A stretch of DNA of 64,000 nucleotides from an uncultured Alphaproteobacteria bacterium (GCA_934248075.1 CAKQKH010000006.1:1-64000); one strand, 5' to 3'; shown: positions 9,328 through 17,762, numbered from the stretch's first letter. Notes: a model not told the origin generated them from the sequence alone. Program-made: numbers and translations.

Positions 9328-9409
9328 AAAATTTCTCCGTTGTAACCGACCAGCACCAAATATAACCCAAAAATTTATAAAAAAGAAGTAATAAAATAAA
9401 AATAAACTG

Positions 9410-9454
9410 GACTCGGGAAAAATATTGACATAATATCGACTCAATCAATATTTG
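9410..9454 (+). promoter_or_regulatory. gcrA promoter with GANTC sites
   Basis: TTGACA at 9425-9430 is followed 17-18 bases later by TATTTG-like bases at about 9448-9454. A GACTC (GANTC) sits inside the spacer at 9438-9442, and another lies at 9410-9414. In Caulobacter, GcrA acts at promoters with a CcrM-methylated GANTC near or between the -35 and -10 elements, so autoregulation is plausible here. The promoter match is good; the regulation is inference. Confidence 0.55.
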
Positions 9455-9478
9455 CGTGCATTATTCAAGGAGGTTGCC

Positions 9479-9991
9479 ATGGCATGGACAGATGAAATGA
9501 TTGAAGAGCTAAAAAAAATGTGGCATGAAGGTCTCACCACCGGTGAGATAGGTAAACGCCTCAATGTTTCTAAGAACTCCATTGTTGGCAAAGTGCATCG
9601 CCTGGGATTATCCGGACGTCCGTCTCCTATCAAAAGAAAAGATGAAGAAAAGCCGGCTCAACCAGCCGAGAAGAAAACCGCCGCTCCCAAGCCCCAAAAA
9701 CCTGAGCCTAAGGTTAAAGAACCTGTTGTCAAAACCCCTGTTGTCAAGACGACTGAGGCTCCGGCCAAAGAGACTGCGCCGATTATTTCCGCTCCTAAAG
9801 CCAAACCGGAGGTTTCTCATCATGCGCACCACAAATTGTCATTGACGGATTTGGATAATCACACCTGCCGTTGGCCGATTGGCGACCCCAAAGACGAGAA
9901 CTTTCATTTCTGCGGCAAAAAAGTCCATATCGGGCAAACTTATTGCGACGAGCATTCTGCGATGGCCTATGTCCGTCCCAACAAAAAATAA
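9479..9991 (+). CDS. gcrA: Cell-cycle regulator GcrA
   Basis: Alphaproteobacterial transcription factor that works with sigma-70 at GANTC-methylated promoters. Start chosen at ATG 9479, five bases after a perfect AAGGAGG. The 171-residue product opens with the GcrA helix-turn-helix (MAWTDEMIEELKKMW, then GLTTGEIGKRL and SKNSIVGKVHRLGLSGRP). A Pro/Lys/Ala-rich linker spans about 45-120. The C-terminal zinc-finger-like sigma-contact domain has CRWPIGDP near residue 130, FCG near 142 and a final C-x2-H. All landmark residues are present. It is monocistronic, with its own promoter and terminator. CcrM is not in the window. Confidence 0.96.
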   Translation: MAWTDEMIEELKKMWHEGLTTGEIGKRLNVSKNSIVGKVHRLGLSGRPSPIKRKDEEKPAQPAEKKTAAPKPQKPEPKVKEPVVKTPVVKTTEAPAKETAPIISAPKAKPEVSHHAHHKLSLTDLDNHTCRWPIGDPKDENFHFCGKKVHIGQTYCDEHSAMAYVRPNKK

Positions 9992-10006
9992 ACCTCCCAA
10001 AATCAC

Positions 10007-10034
10007 AAGAGCCGCTCATCAGAGCGGCTCTTTT
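10007..10034 (+). terminator. Terminator of gcrA
   Basis: AAGAGCCGCTC pairs with GAGCGGCTCTT around a four-base loop, followed by five T. It separates gcrA from the converging, AT-rich Nudix/radical SAM pair. Confidence 0.9.
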
Positions 10035-10049
10035 TAGATAATCATTTCT

Positions 10050-10595
10050 CTATAAAGAAAGAAGCTTTTTATACATTCTATACATAGAATGGTTAATTTC
10101 ACCCCTTTCATACAGAGCAGGAATTTCATCATTGTTGACCCATTTCAGCAATTTGGATTCTTCACTCACAACAAACTTATCAGAACCAGCTTTCAATAAG
10201 AACCTAATATCATAATGCAAATGTTCAGGTTCATTTTTTTTGATGTTTTCAGGTATCACATGAACATCTACATCAAAAATATCCATCATGACAAAGTCAA
10301 TATCATGTATGCCTGTTTCCTCAACAGCTTCTCGTAAGGCGACTGCCCATGTATCGGGATTTCCATCAGAATGCCCGCCAAATTGGAGCCAGCGGTTCAG
10401 TTTTTTATGAAAATTGAGCAAAGACTTTTTCCCATCTTTACTCAATACCCAAGCTGATCCATTAACATGTCCTGATAAATTTTGGCGTTCAAAAGCGTTT
10501 ACATTATTTTCTATAAACGCTATTGTTTGTTGAACAAAGTTTTCCTCTTCTTGAAAAGGGGTCTTGTAATGTTTTAATGCATCCAGTATTTTCAT
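10050..10595 (-). CDS. Nudix hydrolase
   Basis: Hydrolase of the Nudix superfamily, which cleaves nucleoside diphosphates linked to another moiety. The Nudix helix is visible near residues 90-112: GGH, then REAVEETGI matching REUxEExGU. The first Glu of the consensus (G-x5-E) is replaced by Pro, a variation seen in divergent subfamilies. The ATG at 10595 is one base after the radical SAM stop codon, so the two are translationally coupled; ATG 10607 and TTG 10625 are alternative starts inside the upstream gene. AT content is clearly higher than in the neighbours, which suggests horizontal acquisition. The substrate cannot be told from sequence; coupling suggests it acts on the product or substrate of the radical SAM enzyme. 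Confidence 0.82.
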   Translation of the reverse strand: MKILDALKHYKTPFQEEENFVQQTIAFIENNVNAFERQNLSGHVNGSAWVLSKDGKKSLLNFHKKLNRWLQFGGHSDGNPDTWAVALREAVEETGIHDIDFVMMDIFDVDVHVIPENIKKNEPEHLHYDIRFLLKAGSDKFVVSEESKLLKWVNNDEIPALYERGEINHSMYRMYKKLLSL

Positions 10596-10596
10596 A

Positions 10597-11502
10597 TCAT
10601 TTCTCATATAAAGAACAGTTACCAAAAAGATTAATCGCTTTTAAAATTTTGAATTTTAGCATTACCGAGCTACGATTTAAGATATCTTGCCCTATAGAAA
10701 CACCAGAATTACGATTCATGCAAGTTTTTATTTTTCCAGATGGTGTTATAAACAAATCTTGTTTTTCCTTGCAAAAATCACTTCTATTTTTTAGCCGCTC
10801 CGAATAAGCACAAAATATTTGAGTTAATACTACCCGTCGTTCACTTTTACAAAAAGATATCTGGCGATCATCCTGTGAATATATTTCATATCCAAGATTA
10901 TCCAAAAATGAACTCAGGATATTAAGCGGAACAAACATCTCGTCACTATTGGGATACAGCTCAATAAATTTAATAGAAGCATTTAAGGTATTGGCAAACT
11001 CGACAAGATTTTGAATAGCATCCAAATTATCATTCACATTTTTTACAAATGTAACATTTAATCTTATATCTATTGTTGAAGAATTTTTTCTTAATTCTTT
11101 CAAACCATTTTGAACGTGCATTAATGCATTTCTATTGGTTCCTGTAATAGCACTGTATAAATTACAATCCAAAGAATGTAAAGAAACGTTAATTCTACTA
11201 ACATACTTTGAAATGATTTCAACATTTTTTAAAATTAATGATCCATTAGTAACTAAAGTTGTTTTAACAGAATGATCTTTAAAAAATTTTAATATTTCTT
11301 CAATATCACTACGAACTAAAGGCTCACCTCCCGTTATGGTCAATGAATCATTAGGGTACAATTCATTAAAAACATCATAAAGAAAAAGATAATCTTCAGC
11401 CGAGAGTAACTCATCTTCAGGAACGCTTATTCCTTCATGATGGCAAAAACCACATCGGTAGTTACAAGCCGATGTCACCAAAAGTCTTAATTCCCTTTTC
11501 AT
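10597..11502 (-). CDS. MoaA-like radical SAM enzyme
   Basis: Start set at ATG 11502; a TTG at 11547 would add 15 residues. The radical SAM cluster motif C-x3-C-x2-C (CNYRCGFC) is at residues 13-20, followed by the SAM-binding TGGEPL near residue 57. The strand pattern TLVTNGSL, INVSLHSLD and KFIELYP is that of GTP 3',8-cyclase (MoaA). Three C-terminal cysteines (C-x12-C-x16-C, the last in GKIKTC) could hold a second cluster, though the spacing differs from the C-x2-C-x13-C of MoaA. No other molybdenum-cofactor genes are near and the partner is a Nudix hydrolase, so a different nucleotide chemistry is likely. The gene is strongly AT-rich and lies next to a tRNA, consistent with transfer. Confidence 0.8.
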   Translation of the reverse strand: MKRELRLLVTSACNYRCGFCHHEGISVPEDELLSAEDYLFLYDVFNELYPNDSLTITGGEPLVRSDIEEILKFFKDHSVKTTLVTNGSLILKNVEIISKYVSRINVSLHSLDCNLYSAITGTNRNALMHVQNGLKELRKNSSTIDIRLNVTFVKNVNDNLDAIQNLVEFANTLNASIKFIELYPNSDEMFVPLNILSSFLDNLGYEIYSQDDRQISFCKSERRVVLTQIFCAYSERLKNRSDFCKEKQDLFITPSGKIKTCMNRNSGVSIGQDILNRSSVMLKFKILKAINLFGNCSLYEK

Positions 11503-11549
11503 AAAAAAATAATACTGATTATTAATAATATATAACTTCAAATGCAATA

Positions 11550-11657
11550 CACTTATAAGGCGAATTTGTCAATGTTAATTTATACATCATCAGAATGCAG
11601 AGTTAAATTCGCAACCTCTTAATATCAGCAAGTAAGTAACAACTCCACTTATAAGGC
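11550..11657. repeat. 12-base direct repeat upstream of the radical SAM gene
   Basis: CACTTATAAGGC occurs at 11550-11561 and again at 11646-11657. Both lie between the tRNA-Gly terminator and the radical SAM gene. They could be operator sites or remnants of an insertion event. No longer homology surrounds them. Confidence 0.4.
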
Positions 11658-11692
11658 ATGGCTATTGATATGAAATTTAAAAATAGTACAAA

Positions 11693-11718
11693 AAAAACTC
11701 CCCAATTGGGGAGTTTTT
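11693..11718. terminator. Bidirectional terminator after tRNA-Gly
   Basis: AAAAACTCCCC and GGGGAGTTTTT form a perfect 11-base stem with an AATT loop, with A- and T-tracts on both sides. It lies directly downstream of the minus-strand tRNA. Confidence 0.88.
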
Positions 11719-11720
11719 AT

Positions 11721-11794
11721 TGGAGCGAGTAGCGGGAATCGAACCCGTATCCTAAGCTTGGGAAGCTCACGTTCTACCATTGAACTATACTCGC
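11721..11794 (-). tRNA. tRNA-Gly (anticodon CCC)
   Basis: Read on the minus strand, the acceptor arm GCGAGTA pairs with TACTCGC, the anticodon stem TGAGC/GCTTA encloses the loop TTCCCAA, and the T arm contains GGTTCGATTCC. The loop gives anticodon CCC. The 3' CCA is encoded. It lies beside an AT-rich two-gene insert, a common integration position. Confidence 0.95.
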
Positions 11795-11843
11795 AAGCAA
11801 CGCTCAGTTAATAAAACAAAAAATCAGATTAATCAAGCATTAT

Positions 11844-12737
11844 TTACGGCACTGTAACTAAAATCACGCCCAGCACGATCAACACAAAACAAAACATTTT
11901 TTTAACCATTACTTTGGCTGATATTTGTTCGCTCAGACACATTTTGAAACATTTGCACATCAGGTAACTCATCGCCAACACAAACATTGGCTCGGTTGAG
12001 CTGACTGAGGTAGTAACCACCGGAGATAATCCCACCAAAGAATAAATACTTGCCATTAAACCGATAAAAGATACAAACTCAATCAAAACAAATAACCTCA
12101 GCTTGCTTTTGTACGGCGGAAAATTACGAGCAATATCTTTGCGCCATTTTTTTACGACCAAAAAAGCAAACGGCATAAATCCGGCAATTACTCCCGGATA
12201 AATTGCCAAATTGATCCAGTTACCGTCAACATTCAGAGCGTACTTTTCAAGCACGCAAGTCATGGAATTGATAATCGCAGCAAACACCATATAATAAAAA
12301 GCTTTGCTGAGCTTGGGAATTCGGTTGCCTTTTACGCTCAGCGCCACCGAAGCCATAACAATCACCGCAAAGCCTATATATTGCGTAAGTTCCAAACGTT
12401 CTCCCAGCCAGAAATAGCTCATAATCGGCACGCTTATTTGCCCCAAAGCAAACAATGCCGCCACAATCGAGGTATCAATAACTTTCAGTGCCAGATAATA
12501 CGGATAGAGATAACCGACATTAATTGCCGCCAAAGCCACATAACAGGCAAACAATTGAACAGTCGGCAAAGTCGGCATACCATAAAAAAGCACCAGAGGT
12601 AAAAACAATGCGCTGCTTAAAGAAACATAAAACACCATGGTTGTCGGATGCTTAAATGTCTTATTTGACAACATAGTTTCTATAATAACCGACATTCCCG
12701 AAAACAACGGAACCAAAAACGCAACCAACAAATACAT
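11844..12737 (-). CDS. DMT-superfamily (EamA-type) transporter
   Basis: Inner-membrane protein of 297 residues with about ten hydrophobic segments arranged as two similar halves, typical of the EamA/drug-metabolite transporter family. The start ATG at 12737 has GAGAGG five bases upstream; an in-frame GTG two codons earlier is possible. The conserved segments ALFALGQISVPIMSYFWLGERL (end of the first repeat) and SPVVTTSVSSTEPMFV (second repeat) fit the family. Substrate is unknown; members export amino acids, metabolites or drugs. Confidence 0.82.
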   Translation of the reverse strand: MYLLVAFLVPLFSGMSVIIETMLSNKTFKHPTTMVFYVSLSSALFLPLVLFYGMPTLPTVQLFACYVALAAINVGYLYPYYLALKVIDTSIVAALFALGQISVPIMSYFWLGERLELTQYIGFAVIVMASVALSVKGNRIPKLSKAFYYMVFAAIINSMTCVLEKYALNVDGNWINLAIYPGVIAGFMPFAFLVVKKWRKDIARNFPPYKSKLRLFVLIEFVSFIGLMASIYSLVGLSPVVTTSVSSTEPMFVLAMSYLMCKCFKMCLSEQISAKVMVKKMFCFVLIVLGVILVTVP

Positions 12738-12906
12738 AGCCACCTCTCTACAATTTACTAATTGTGCATTTTAGCCACTGAGTTTTAAGATTTGATTAAA
12801 AACCCCACACTATAAGTATAAGCGCCGCATTTTCACCCCGCTGCCGATTCAGAAAAATATCGGGAATAAGCTCACTTTTTTGCTGGATTTTTTGTAACAT
12901 CAATGC

Positions 12907-13013
12907 TATAAAGCGCCTGAAGTAAGATTCTATTTAAACCTAAAGCCGGCAGATCAGGCATAAAACCGTCTAATCTGAGGGCTTTTTTTATTAACGTAAC
13001 TTAAGGATATAAT
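12907..13013 (+). promoter_or_regulatory. Leader of the PFOR gene with attenuator hairpin
   Basis: A TATAAA box at 12907-12912 is followed by a leader of about 100 bases. At 12942-12988, AAAGCC and CAGAT pair with ATCTG and GGCTTT, ending in seven T: a terminator only 25 bases before the ATG. The loop holds TCAGGC (12954-12959), complementary to GCCTGA at 12915-12920, so a pseudoknot or a competing antiterminator is possible. The -35 box is poor (TTGCTG or TGGATT). Conditional readthrough into PFOR is inferred. Confidence 0.5.
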
Positions 13014-16000
13014 ATGTCAGAAGTTAAAATGAAAATGATGGATGGTAACGAAGCCGCCGCTTCCGTTGCCCACCGCATGAATGAAGTCTGCGTTATTTAC
13101 CCGATTACCCCGTCTTCTCCGATGGGTGAATGGGCTGACGCGTGGTCTGCTGCCAAGCAGAAAAACCTTTGGGGTGTTGTGCCTGAGGTTCAGGAAATGC
13201 AGTCCGAAGCCGGTGCCGCCGGCGCTTGCCACGGTTCTATTCAGGCTGGTTCTCTGACCACCACATTTACCGCCTCTCAAGGCTTGTTGCTGATGATCCC
13301 CAACATGTACAAAATCGCCGGCGAGTTGTCGCCGTTTGTAATGCATGTTGCCGCTCGTTCTTTGGCTTATCACGCATTGTCTATTTTTGGTGATCACTCT
13401 GACGTTATGTCCTGCCGCCAGACCGGCTTTGCAATGCTGAGTTCCAATTCGGTGCAGGAGGCTCATGACTTTGCCGCTATTGCTCAGACATCTACTCTGC
13501 GCTCTCGCGTTCCGTTCATGCATTTCTTTGACGGTTTCCGCACTTCTCACGAAATTAAGAAAATTAAATTGTTGTCTGATGATGATCTGCGCGCCATGTT
13601 GGAAGGCGTAGATTACCAGTTCAACGCCAAACATGCTCTGCGTCCTGAAGCTCCGGTTATCCGCGGTACTGCTCAAAACCCTGATGTATTCTTCCAGGGT
13701 CGCGAGGCTGCCAACCCCTACTACAATCAGGTTGAAACCATTGTTCAGGAAGAGATGGACAAGTTTGCCAAGATTTCCGGCCGCCAGTACAAAGTTGTTG
13801 ACTATGTCGGACCGGCTGATGCCGAACAGGTTATCGCCATTATGGGTTCTGGCGCCGAGACTGTTGAAGAGACCATTAACTACCTCAACAACAACGGCTA
13901 CAAAGTCGGCTTGCTGAAAGTTCATTTGTATCGTCCGTTCCCGAGCAAGTCTTTCATTAAGGCTCTGCCGGCTTCGGTTAAAGTTATCAATGTTTTGGAT
14001 CGCACCAAAGAGTCCGGCTCTATCGGTGAACCTCTGTATTTGGATATTGTTGCTACCATGACTCAGGCTTTTGCCAATGGCGAAGTTGCCTCTATGCCGC
14101 GTATTTACGGCGGCCGTTATGGTTTGTCTTCTAAAGAATTCACTCCGGGTATGGTTCGCGCCGTATATGACAACGGTGCCTCTGCCAAACCGATTAATGG
14201 TTTCTCGGTTGGTATCAATGATGATGTCAACCACACTTCTCTGCCTTACAGCGATGATATCGACACTGAGGGCAAAGATGTTGTCCGCGCCGTATTTTAT
14301 GGCTTGGGCGCTGATGGTACTGTCGGTGCCAACAAGAACTCCATTAAGATTATTGCTGAAGACGCCGGCAAATATGGTCAGGGTTACTTTGTATATGACT
14401 CTCGCAAATCCGGCTCTATGACCACATCTCACCTGCGTTTCTCCGATAATCCGATTAAAGCCGCTTATCTGATTAACAAAGCTGACTTTGTGGCTTGTCA
14501 CCAGTTCCCGTTCATGGCCAAGGTAGATATTCTGAAGATTGCCAAACCCGGCGCCACCTTCCTGTTGAATGCCCCATATGCGGCTGAGGAAGTATGGGAT
14601 CACCTGCCGATTGAGGTTCAGCAAGAGATTATTGAGAAAAAACTCAATCTCTACACCATCAACGCTGTGGAAGTTGCGCGCGAGACCGGCATGGGTCAAC
14701 GCATCAACACCATCATGCAGGCTTGTTTCTTTGCAATTTCTAACATTTTGCCCAAAGAAGAAGCCATTGAACAGATTAAAAACGCCATTAAGAAAACTTA
14801 TAGCAAAAAAGGCGACGCCATTGTTCAAAAGAACTTTGCCGCTGTTGATGCCTCTCTGGCTCACATGCACAAAGTTGAATACCCGCATGAAGTTACCTCC
14901 AAATTCCATCGTCATTTGCCGGTTCCGGCTGATGCTCCGGAATTTGTTCGCAAAGTTACCGGTGAAATCATTGCCAACCGTGGCGATGAGCTTCCGGTCA
15001 GCGCTTTTGAGCAGGTTGTTGACGGCACCTGGCCGACCGGCACCACTCAGTATGAAAAACGCTGCATTGCTACCGAAATTCCGGTATGGGATCCTGACAC
15101 CTGTATTCAGTGCGGCAAATGCTCTCTGGTCTGCCCGCATGGTGTTATCCGCATGAAAGTTGCCTCGGCTGAAGAACTCAAGAACGCTCCGGCCGGCTTA
15201 AAGCACGCTGCCTACAAGGGCAAAGAGTTTGCCGGCAAAGAGTTCATCTTGCAGATTTCTCCTGAAGACTGCACCGGCTGCGGTATTTGTACCTCTGCCT
15301 GCCCGGCCAAGAACAAAGCCAATCCGGAACGCAAGGCTCTGAACATGGATCACATTGAAAACCACTTGGACACTGAAGTTGCCAACTGGAAGTTCTTTGA
15401 GACATTGCCTTATGTCAAGAGAACCGAAGTTGCCAAGAATCTGCCCAAGACCACTCAGATGATTCAGCCGTTGTTTGAATTCTCCGGCGCTTGCGCTGGC
15501 TGCGGTGAAACTCCGTATGTCAAACTGCTGACTCAGCTGTTTGGTGACCGTATGGTTGTGGCCAACGCTACCGGATGTTCTTCTATTTACTCCGGCAACC
15601 TGCCGACCACTCCTTATGCCAAAGATGAAAAAGGCCATGGTCCGGCTTGGTCAAACTCCTTGTTTGAAGACAATGCCGAATTTGGTTTGGGTATGCGTTT
15701 TTCAATTGATCAGCAGACTCACTTTGCCAAGACCATGCTTGAAGGCCTGAAAGACAAAGTTGGTGCCGAGTTGGTTGAAAAACTGTTGAACAACCCGCAA
15801 TCTACCGACGTTGAGATTGATGAACAGCGCGCTCTGGTTAAACAGCTGCGTGATAAATTGGCCGGCATCAACACTGCCGAGGCCAAACACCTCGACAAAC
15901 TGGCCGACTACCTGATTAAGAAATCCGTTTGGATTTTGGGCGGCGACGGCTGGGCTTATGATATTGGTTTCGGCGGCTTGGATCATGCCATTGCCTCCGG

Positions 16001-16574
16001 CAAAAACATCAATATTCTGGTAATGGATACCGGCGTATATTCCAACACCGGCGGTCAACAGTCCAAAGCCACCCCGATGGGTGCTTCGGCCAAGTTCGCC
16101 ACTGCCGGCAAGGCTCTGCCTAAAAAAGATTTGGCTATGATTGCCATGTCTTACGGCAATGTTTACGTTGCGCAAGTATCCTTCGGCGCCAACGATACTC
16201 AGTTGATCAAAGCTATGAATGAGGCCGAGGCTTATGACGGCCCGTCCATCATCATTGCTTACTCTCACTGTATTGCTCAAGGTTTCAATCTGGCTGATGG
16301 TCTGAACCACCAAAAGGCCGCTGTTGAATCCGGTTCTTGGCCGTTGTATCGTTACAATCCGGATAACATCAAAGAAGGCAAAGCTCCTCTGATGTTGGAT
16401 TCCAAAGCCCCGACCAAACCTTTGGCCGAATATATGGCTAACGAAACCCGTTTCCAGATTGTCAACAAGCAAAATCCGGAACGCTATGAGCATCTGGTTG
16501 AAAAGGCTCAGGAGAATGTTAATGAAAAACGTTCTCTGCTGGAACACATGGCTGAATTTAAGGTTGCCGAATAA
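13014..16574 (+). CDS. nifJ: Pyruvate:ferredoxin (flavodoxin) oxidoreductase
   Basis: Single-chain PFOR of 1186 residues that converts pyruvate and CoA to acetyl-CoA, CO2 and reduced ferredoxin or flavodoxin; it is oxygen-sensitive and typical of anaerobes. Domains in order: pyruvate-binding domain I (YPITPSSPMGEWAD near residue 29), domain II, CoA-binding domain III, linker, a two-cluster ferredoxin domain (CIQCGKCSLVCPH near 699 and CTGCGICTSACPAKN near 755), and the C-terminal thiamine-diphosphate domain with CAGCGE, GDGWAYDIGFGG near 980 and DTGVYSNTGGQ near 1008. All cluster and cofactor motifs are intact. Codon use looks strongly biased, as in highly expressed genes. It is monocistronic, with a leader and a strong terminator. 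Confidence 0.97.
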   Translation: MSEVKMKMMDGNEAAASVAHRMNEVCVIYPITPSSPMGEWADAWSAAKQKNLWGVVPEVQEMQSEAGAAGACHGSIQAGSLTTTFTASQGLLLMIPNMYKIAGELSPFVMHVAARSLAYHALSIFGDHSDVMSCRQTGFAMLSSNSVQEAHDFAAIAQTSTLRSRVPFMHFFDGFRTSHEIKKIKLLSDDDLRAMLEGVDYQFNAKHALRPEAPVIRGTAQNPDVFFQGREAANPYYNQVETIVQEEMDKFAKISGRQYKVVDYVGPADAEQVIAIMGSGAETVEETINYLNNNGYKVGLLKVHLYRPFPSKSFIKALPASVKVINVLDRTKESGSIGEPLYLDIVATMTQAFANGEVASMPRIYGGRYGLSSKEFTPGMVRAVYDNGASAKPINGFSVGINDDVNHTSLPYSDDIDTEGKDVVRAVFYGLGADGTVGANKNSIKIIAEDAGKYGQGYFVYDSRKSGSMTTSHLRFSDNPIKAAYLINKADFVACHQFPFMAKVDILKIAKPGATFLLNAPYAAEEVWDHLPIEVQQEIIEKKLNLYTINAVEVARETGMGQRINTIMQACFFAISNILPKEEAIEQIKNAIKKTYSKKGDAIVQKNFAAVDASLAHMHKVEYPHEVTSKFHRHLPVPADAPEFVRKVTGEIIANRGDELPVSAFEQVVDGTWPTGTTQYEKRCIATEIPVWDPDTCIQCGKCSLVCPHGVIRMKVASAEELKNAPAGLKHAAYKGKEFAGKEFILQISPEDCTGCGICTSACPAKNKANPERKALNMDHIENHLDTEVANWKFFETLPYVKRTEVAKNLPKTTQMIQPLFEFSGACAGCGETPYVKLLTQLFGDRMVVANATGCSSIYSGNLPTTPYAKDEKGHGPAWSNSLFEDNAEFGLGMRFSIDQQTHFAKTMLEGLKDKVGAELVEKLLNNPQSTDVEIDEQRALVKQLRDKLAGINTAEAKHLDKLADYLIKKSVWILGGDGWAYDIGFGGLDHAIASGKNINILVMDTGVYSNTGGQQSKATPMGASAKFATAGKALPKKDLAMIAMSYGNVYVAQVSFGANDTQLIKAMNEAEAYDGPSIIIAYSHCIAQGFNLADGLNHQKAAVESGSWPLYRYNPDNIKEGKAPLMLDSKAPTKPLAEYMANETRFQIVNKQNPERYEHLVEKAQENVNEKRSLLEHMAEFKVAE

Positions 16575-16594
16575 GCAGTCTTAAACCAAGCAAT

Positions 16595-16628
16595 AAAAAA
16601 CCTCTCACCGTTTGGTGAGAGGTTTTTT
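16595..16628 (+). terminator. Terminator of the PFOR gene
   Basis: AAAAAACCTCTCACC pairs perfectly with GGTGAGAGGTTTTTT around a GTTT loop. It ends just before the converging DUF218-like gene and may serve both. Confidence 0.95.
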
Positions 16629-16633
16629 GTTTG

Positions 16634-17593
16634 CTACAACAAACCAAGATCAAGCAAATCTTGTTTTGTCGTTTCAACCAACTTGATAATTTTTTGCCGT
16701 TCGATTTTCGCGTCTCGAACTTTTGCGCACAAGCTGGCGTTTCTTTGCGAGCTGATTTTCATTCCCAGCTCCGTTTTAATGCCAAAATATTTCCATATTT
16801 TAGGCTCATTACAGCACATTGCATAGCCGTAACTTATAAAATACAGAAGCTCGTCTTTGCCCGGCAAATCAACTCTGCTTTCAACGGAAAGCCGCAACCC
16901 GTCAGGATATTTCATCATTCTTGATCGAACAATATTTCCGATGATCATATCCACGGCATACCCGCTCGGCCCCAACACATCGCTGTCCAGATAGCGCTTT
17001 TCAGGCCTGATTGAAGGCGTTTCCCAAAAACAAAACTCAATTTGCGGAAATATCGGCACAATCGTCTGCGCGGCCAAAAGCGAACATCCGACTGCGGTAA
17101 TCGCCAACACCTTAAGCTTTCCCTGATGTGGAATATTCACCACCGCGGCGTTCAGCTTGTCTGTCAGCCTAATCCGCGCTTTGGTATGATGCCGCATCAC
17201 CCAATCAGGCTCAAAACCAAGCTCCAGCATTATGTTTTCATAACACTCTGCCTTGTTTTTGCCTTGTAGCCAGCCACCGGCAAAAGCTCCGCCGCAAGTC
17301 AAAAAATCAGGATAAACTCCGTATTTTTCTCGATGTCTGAGCGCCGCTTCCGCCGCACAAATCGTGATAGATAAGGACTCACCCCATACCAGCATCGCAT
17401 CAACCTTAGGAATATTAAGCGCTGAGCAAGATGGAACAATCAAATCCTCCTGACTGAGAATTGTTGAAAAATTCCTGCCTTTGTCCGCGATAATCATTTG
17501 CTCCATAGATAGCGGATTGCGCAAAGCCGAATAGGTTGCTTTCTTTTCCATTCTTTGCAGAATTCCAATCTCTGCGTTTGATAATTTATTCAT
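16634..17593 (-). CDS. YdcF/DUF218-like protein
   Basis: The 319-residue protein has no signal peptide or membrane segment. The middle matches the DUF218 (SanA/ElyC/YdcF) pattern: a hydrophobic strand ending in an acidic motif (VDAMLVWGESL near residue 63), a helix with AAEAALRHREKYG, then a strand and loop FLTCGGAFAGG near residue 98, and KAECYENIMLELGFEPDWVM near residue 115. E. coli YdcF binds SAM and other members act in envelope polysaccharide metabolism, but the reaction is unproven. No ribosome-binding site is seen before the ATG. It is divergent from the 17763 gene. Confidence in the family is moderate. Confidence 0.5.
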   Translation of the reverse strand: MNKLSNAEIGILQRMEKKATYSALRNPLSMEQMIIADKGRNFSTILSQEDLIVPSCSALNIPKVDAMLVWGESLSITICAAEAALRHREKYGVYPDFLTCGGAFAGGWLQGKNKAECYENIMLELGFEPDWVMRHHTKARIRLTDKLNAAVVNIPHQGKLKVLAITAVGCSLLAAQTIVPIFPQIEFCFWETPSIRPEKRYLDSDVLGPSGYAVDMIIGNIVRSRMMKYPDGLRLSVESRVDLPGKDELLYFISYGYAMCCNEPKIWKYFGIKTELGMKISSQRNASLCAKVRDAKIERQKIIKLVETTKQDLLDLGLL

Positions 17594-17693
17594 AACTAAA
17601 TATAATTAAATGTTTGAACCCGAGCTTAACATTCCATTTTCGACTTTGCAAGACAAATTTTACAGAAATTTAACCAAAATAAACATAATTTAA

Positions 17694-17721
17694 TTGACAA
17701 AACCCCCTTAACGATTATAAA
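17694..17721 (+). promoter_or_regulatory. Sigma-70 promoter of the duplicated-module gene pair
   Basis: TTGACA at 17694-17699 and TATAAA at 17716-17721 with a 16-base spacer. The resulting 5' leader of about 35 bases is very AT-rich and has no Shine-Dalgarno sequence before ATG 17763. Confidence 0.7.
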
Positions 17722-17762
17722 CTCGCTCTTACATTTATATATTTAATTTTAATTATTTTACT

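Noticed and set aside
9328..9444. 39-codon N-terminal extension of the exported protein next to gcrA
   Set aside because: It lacks a ribosome-binding site, is Phe/Tyr-rich, and the internal ATG has GGAGAA plus a signal peptide.
10597..11502. Viperin-type antiviral radical SAM
   Set aside because: CNYRCGFC resembles viperin, but viperin follows with FHT and lacks a C-terminal second cluster; the downstream strands match MoaA better.
12991..13005. CtrA-binding site upstream of PFOR
   Set aside because: TTAA and TTAA are six bases apart instead of the required seven, and the second half lacks the following C.
13017..15140. 707-codon open frame opposite the PFOR gene
   Set aside because: It is the antisense shadow of a highly biased coding sequence. 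Its Asn/Arg/Phe-rich translation lacks any known domain, and the sense gene has complete motifs.
17594..17762. Bacteroidota origin of the genes lacking Shine-Dalgarno sites
   Set aside because: The promoter of the 17763 gene is a normal sigma-70 type (TTGACA, TATAAA) and no TAnnTTTG box was found, so SD-less AT-rich leaders are not enough.
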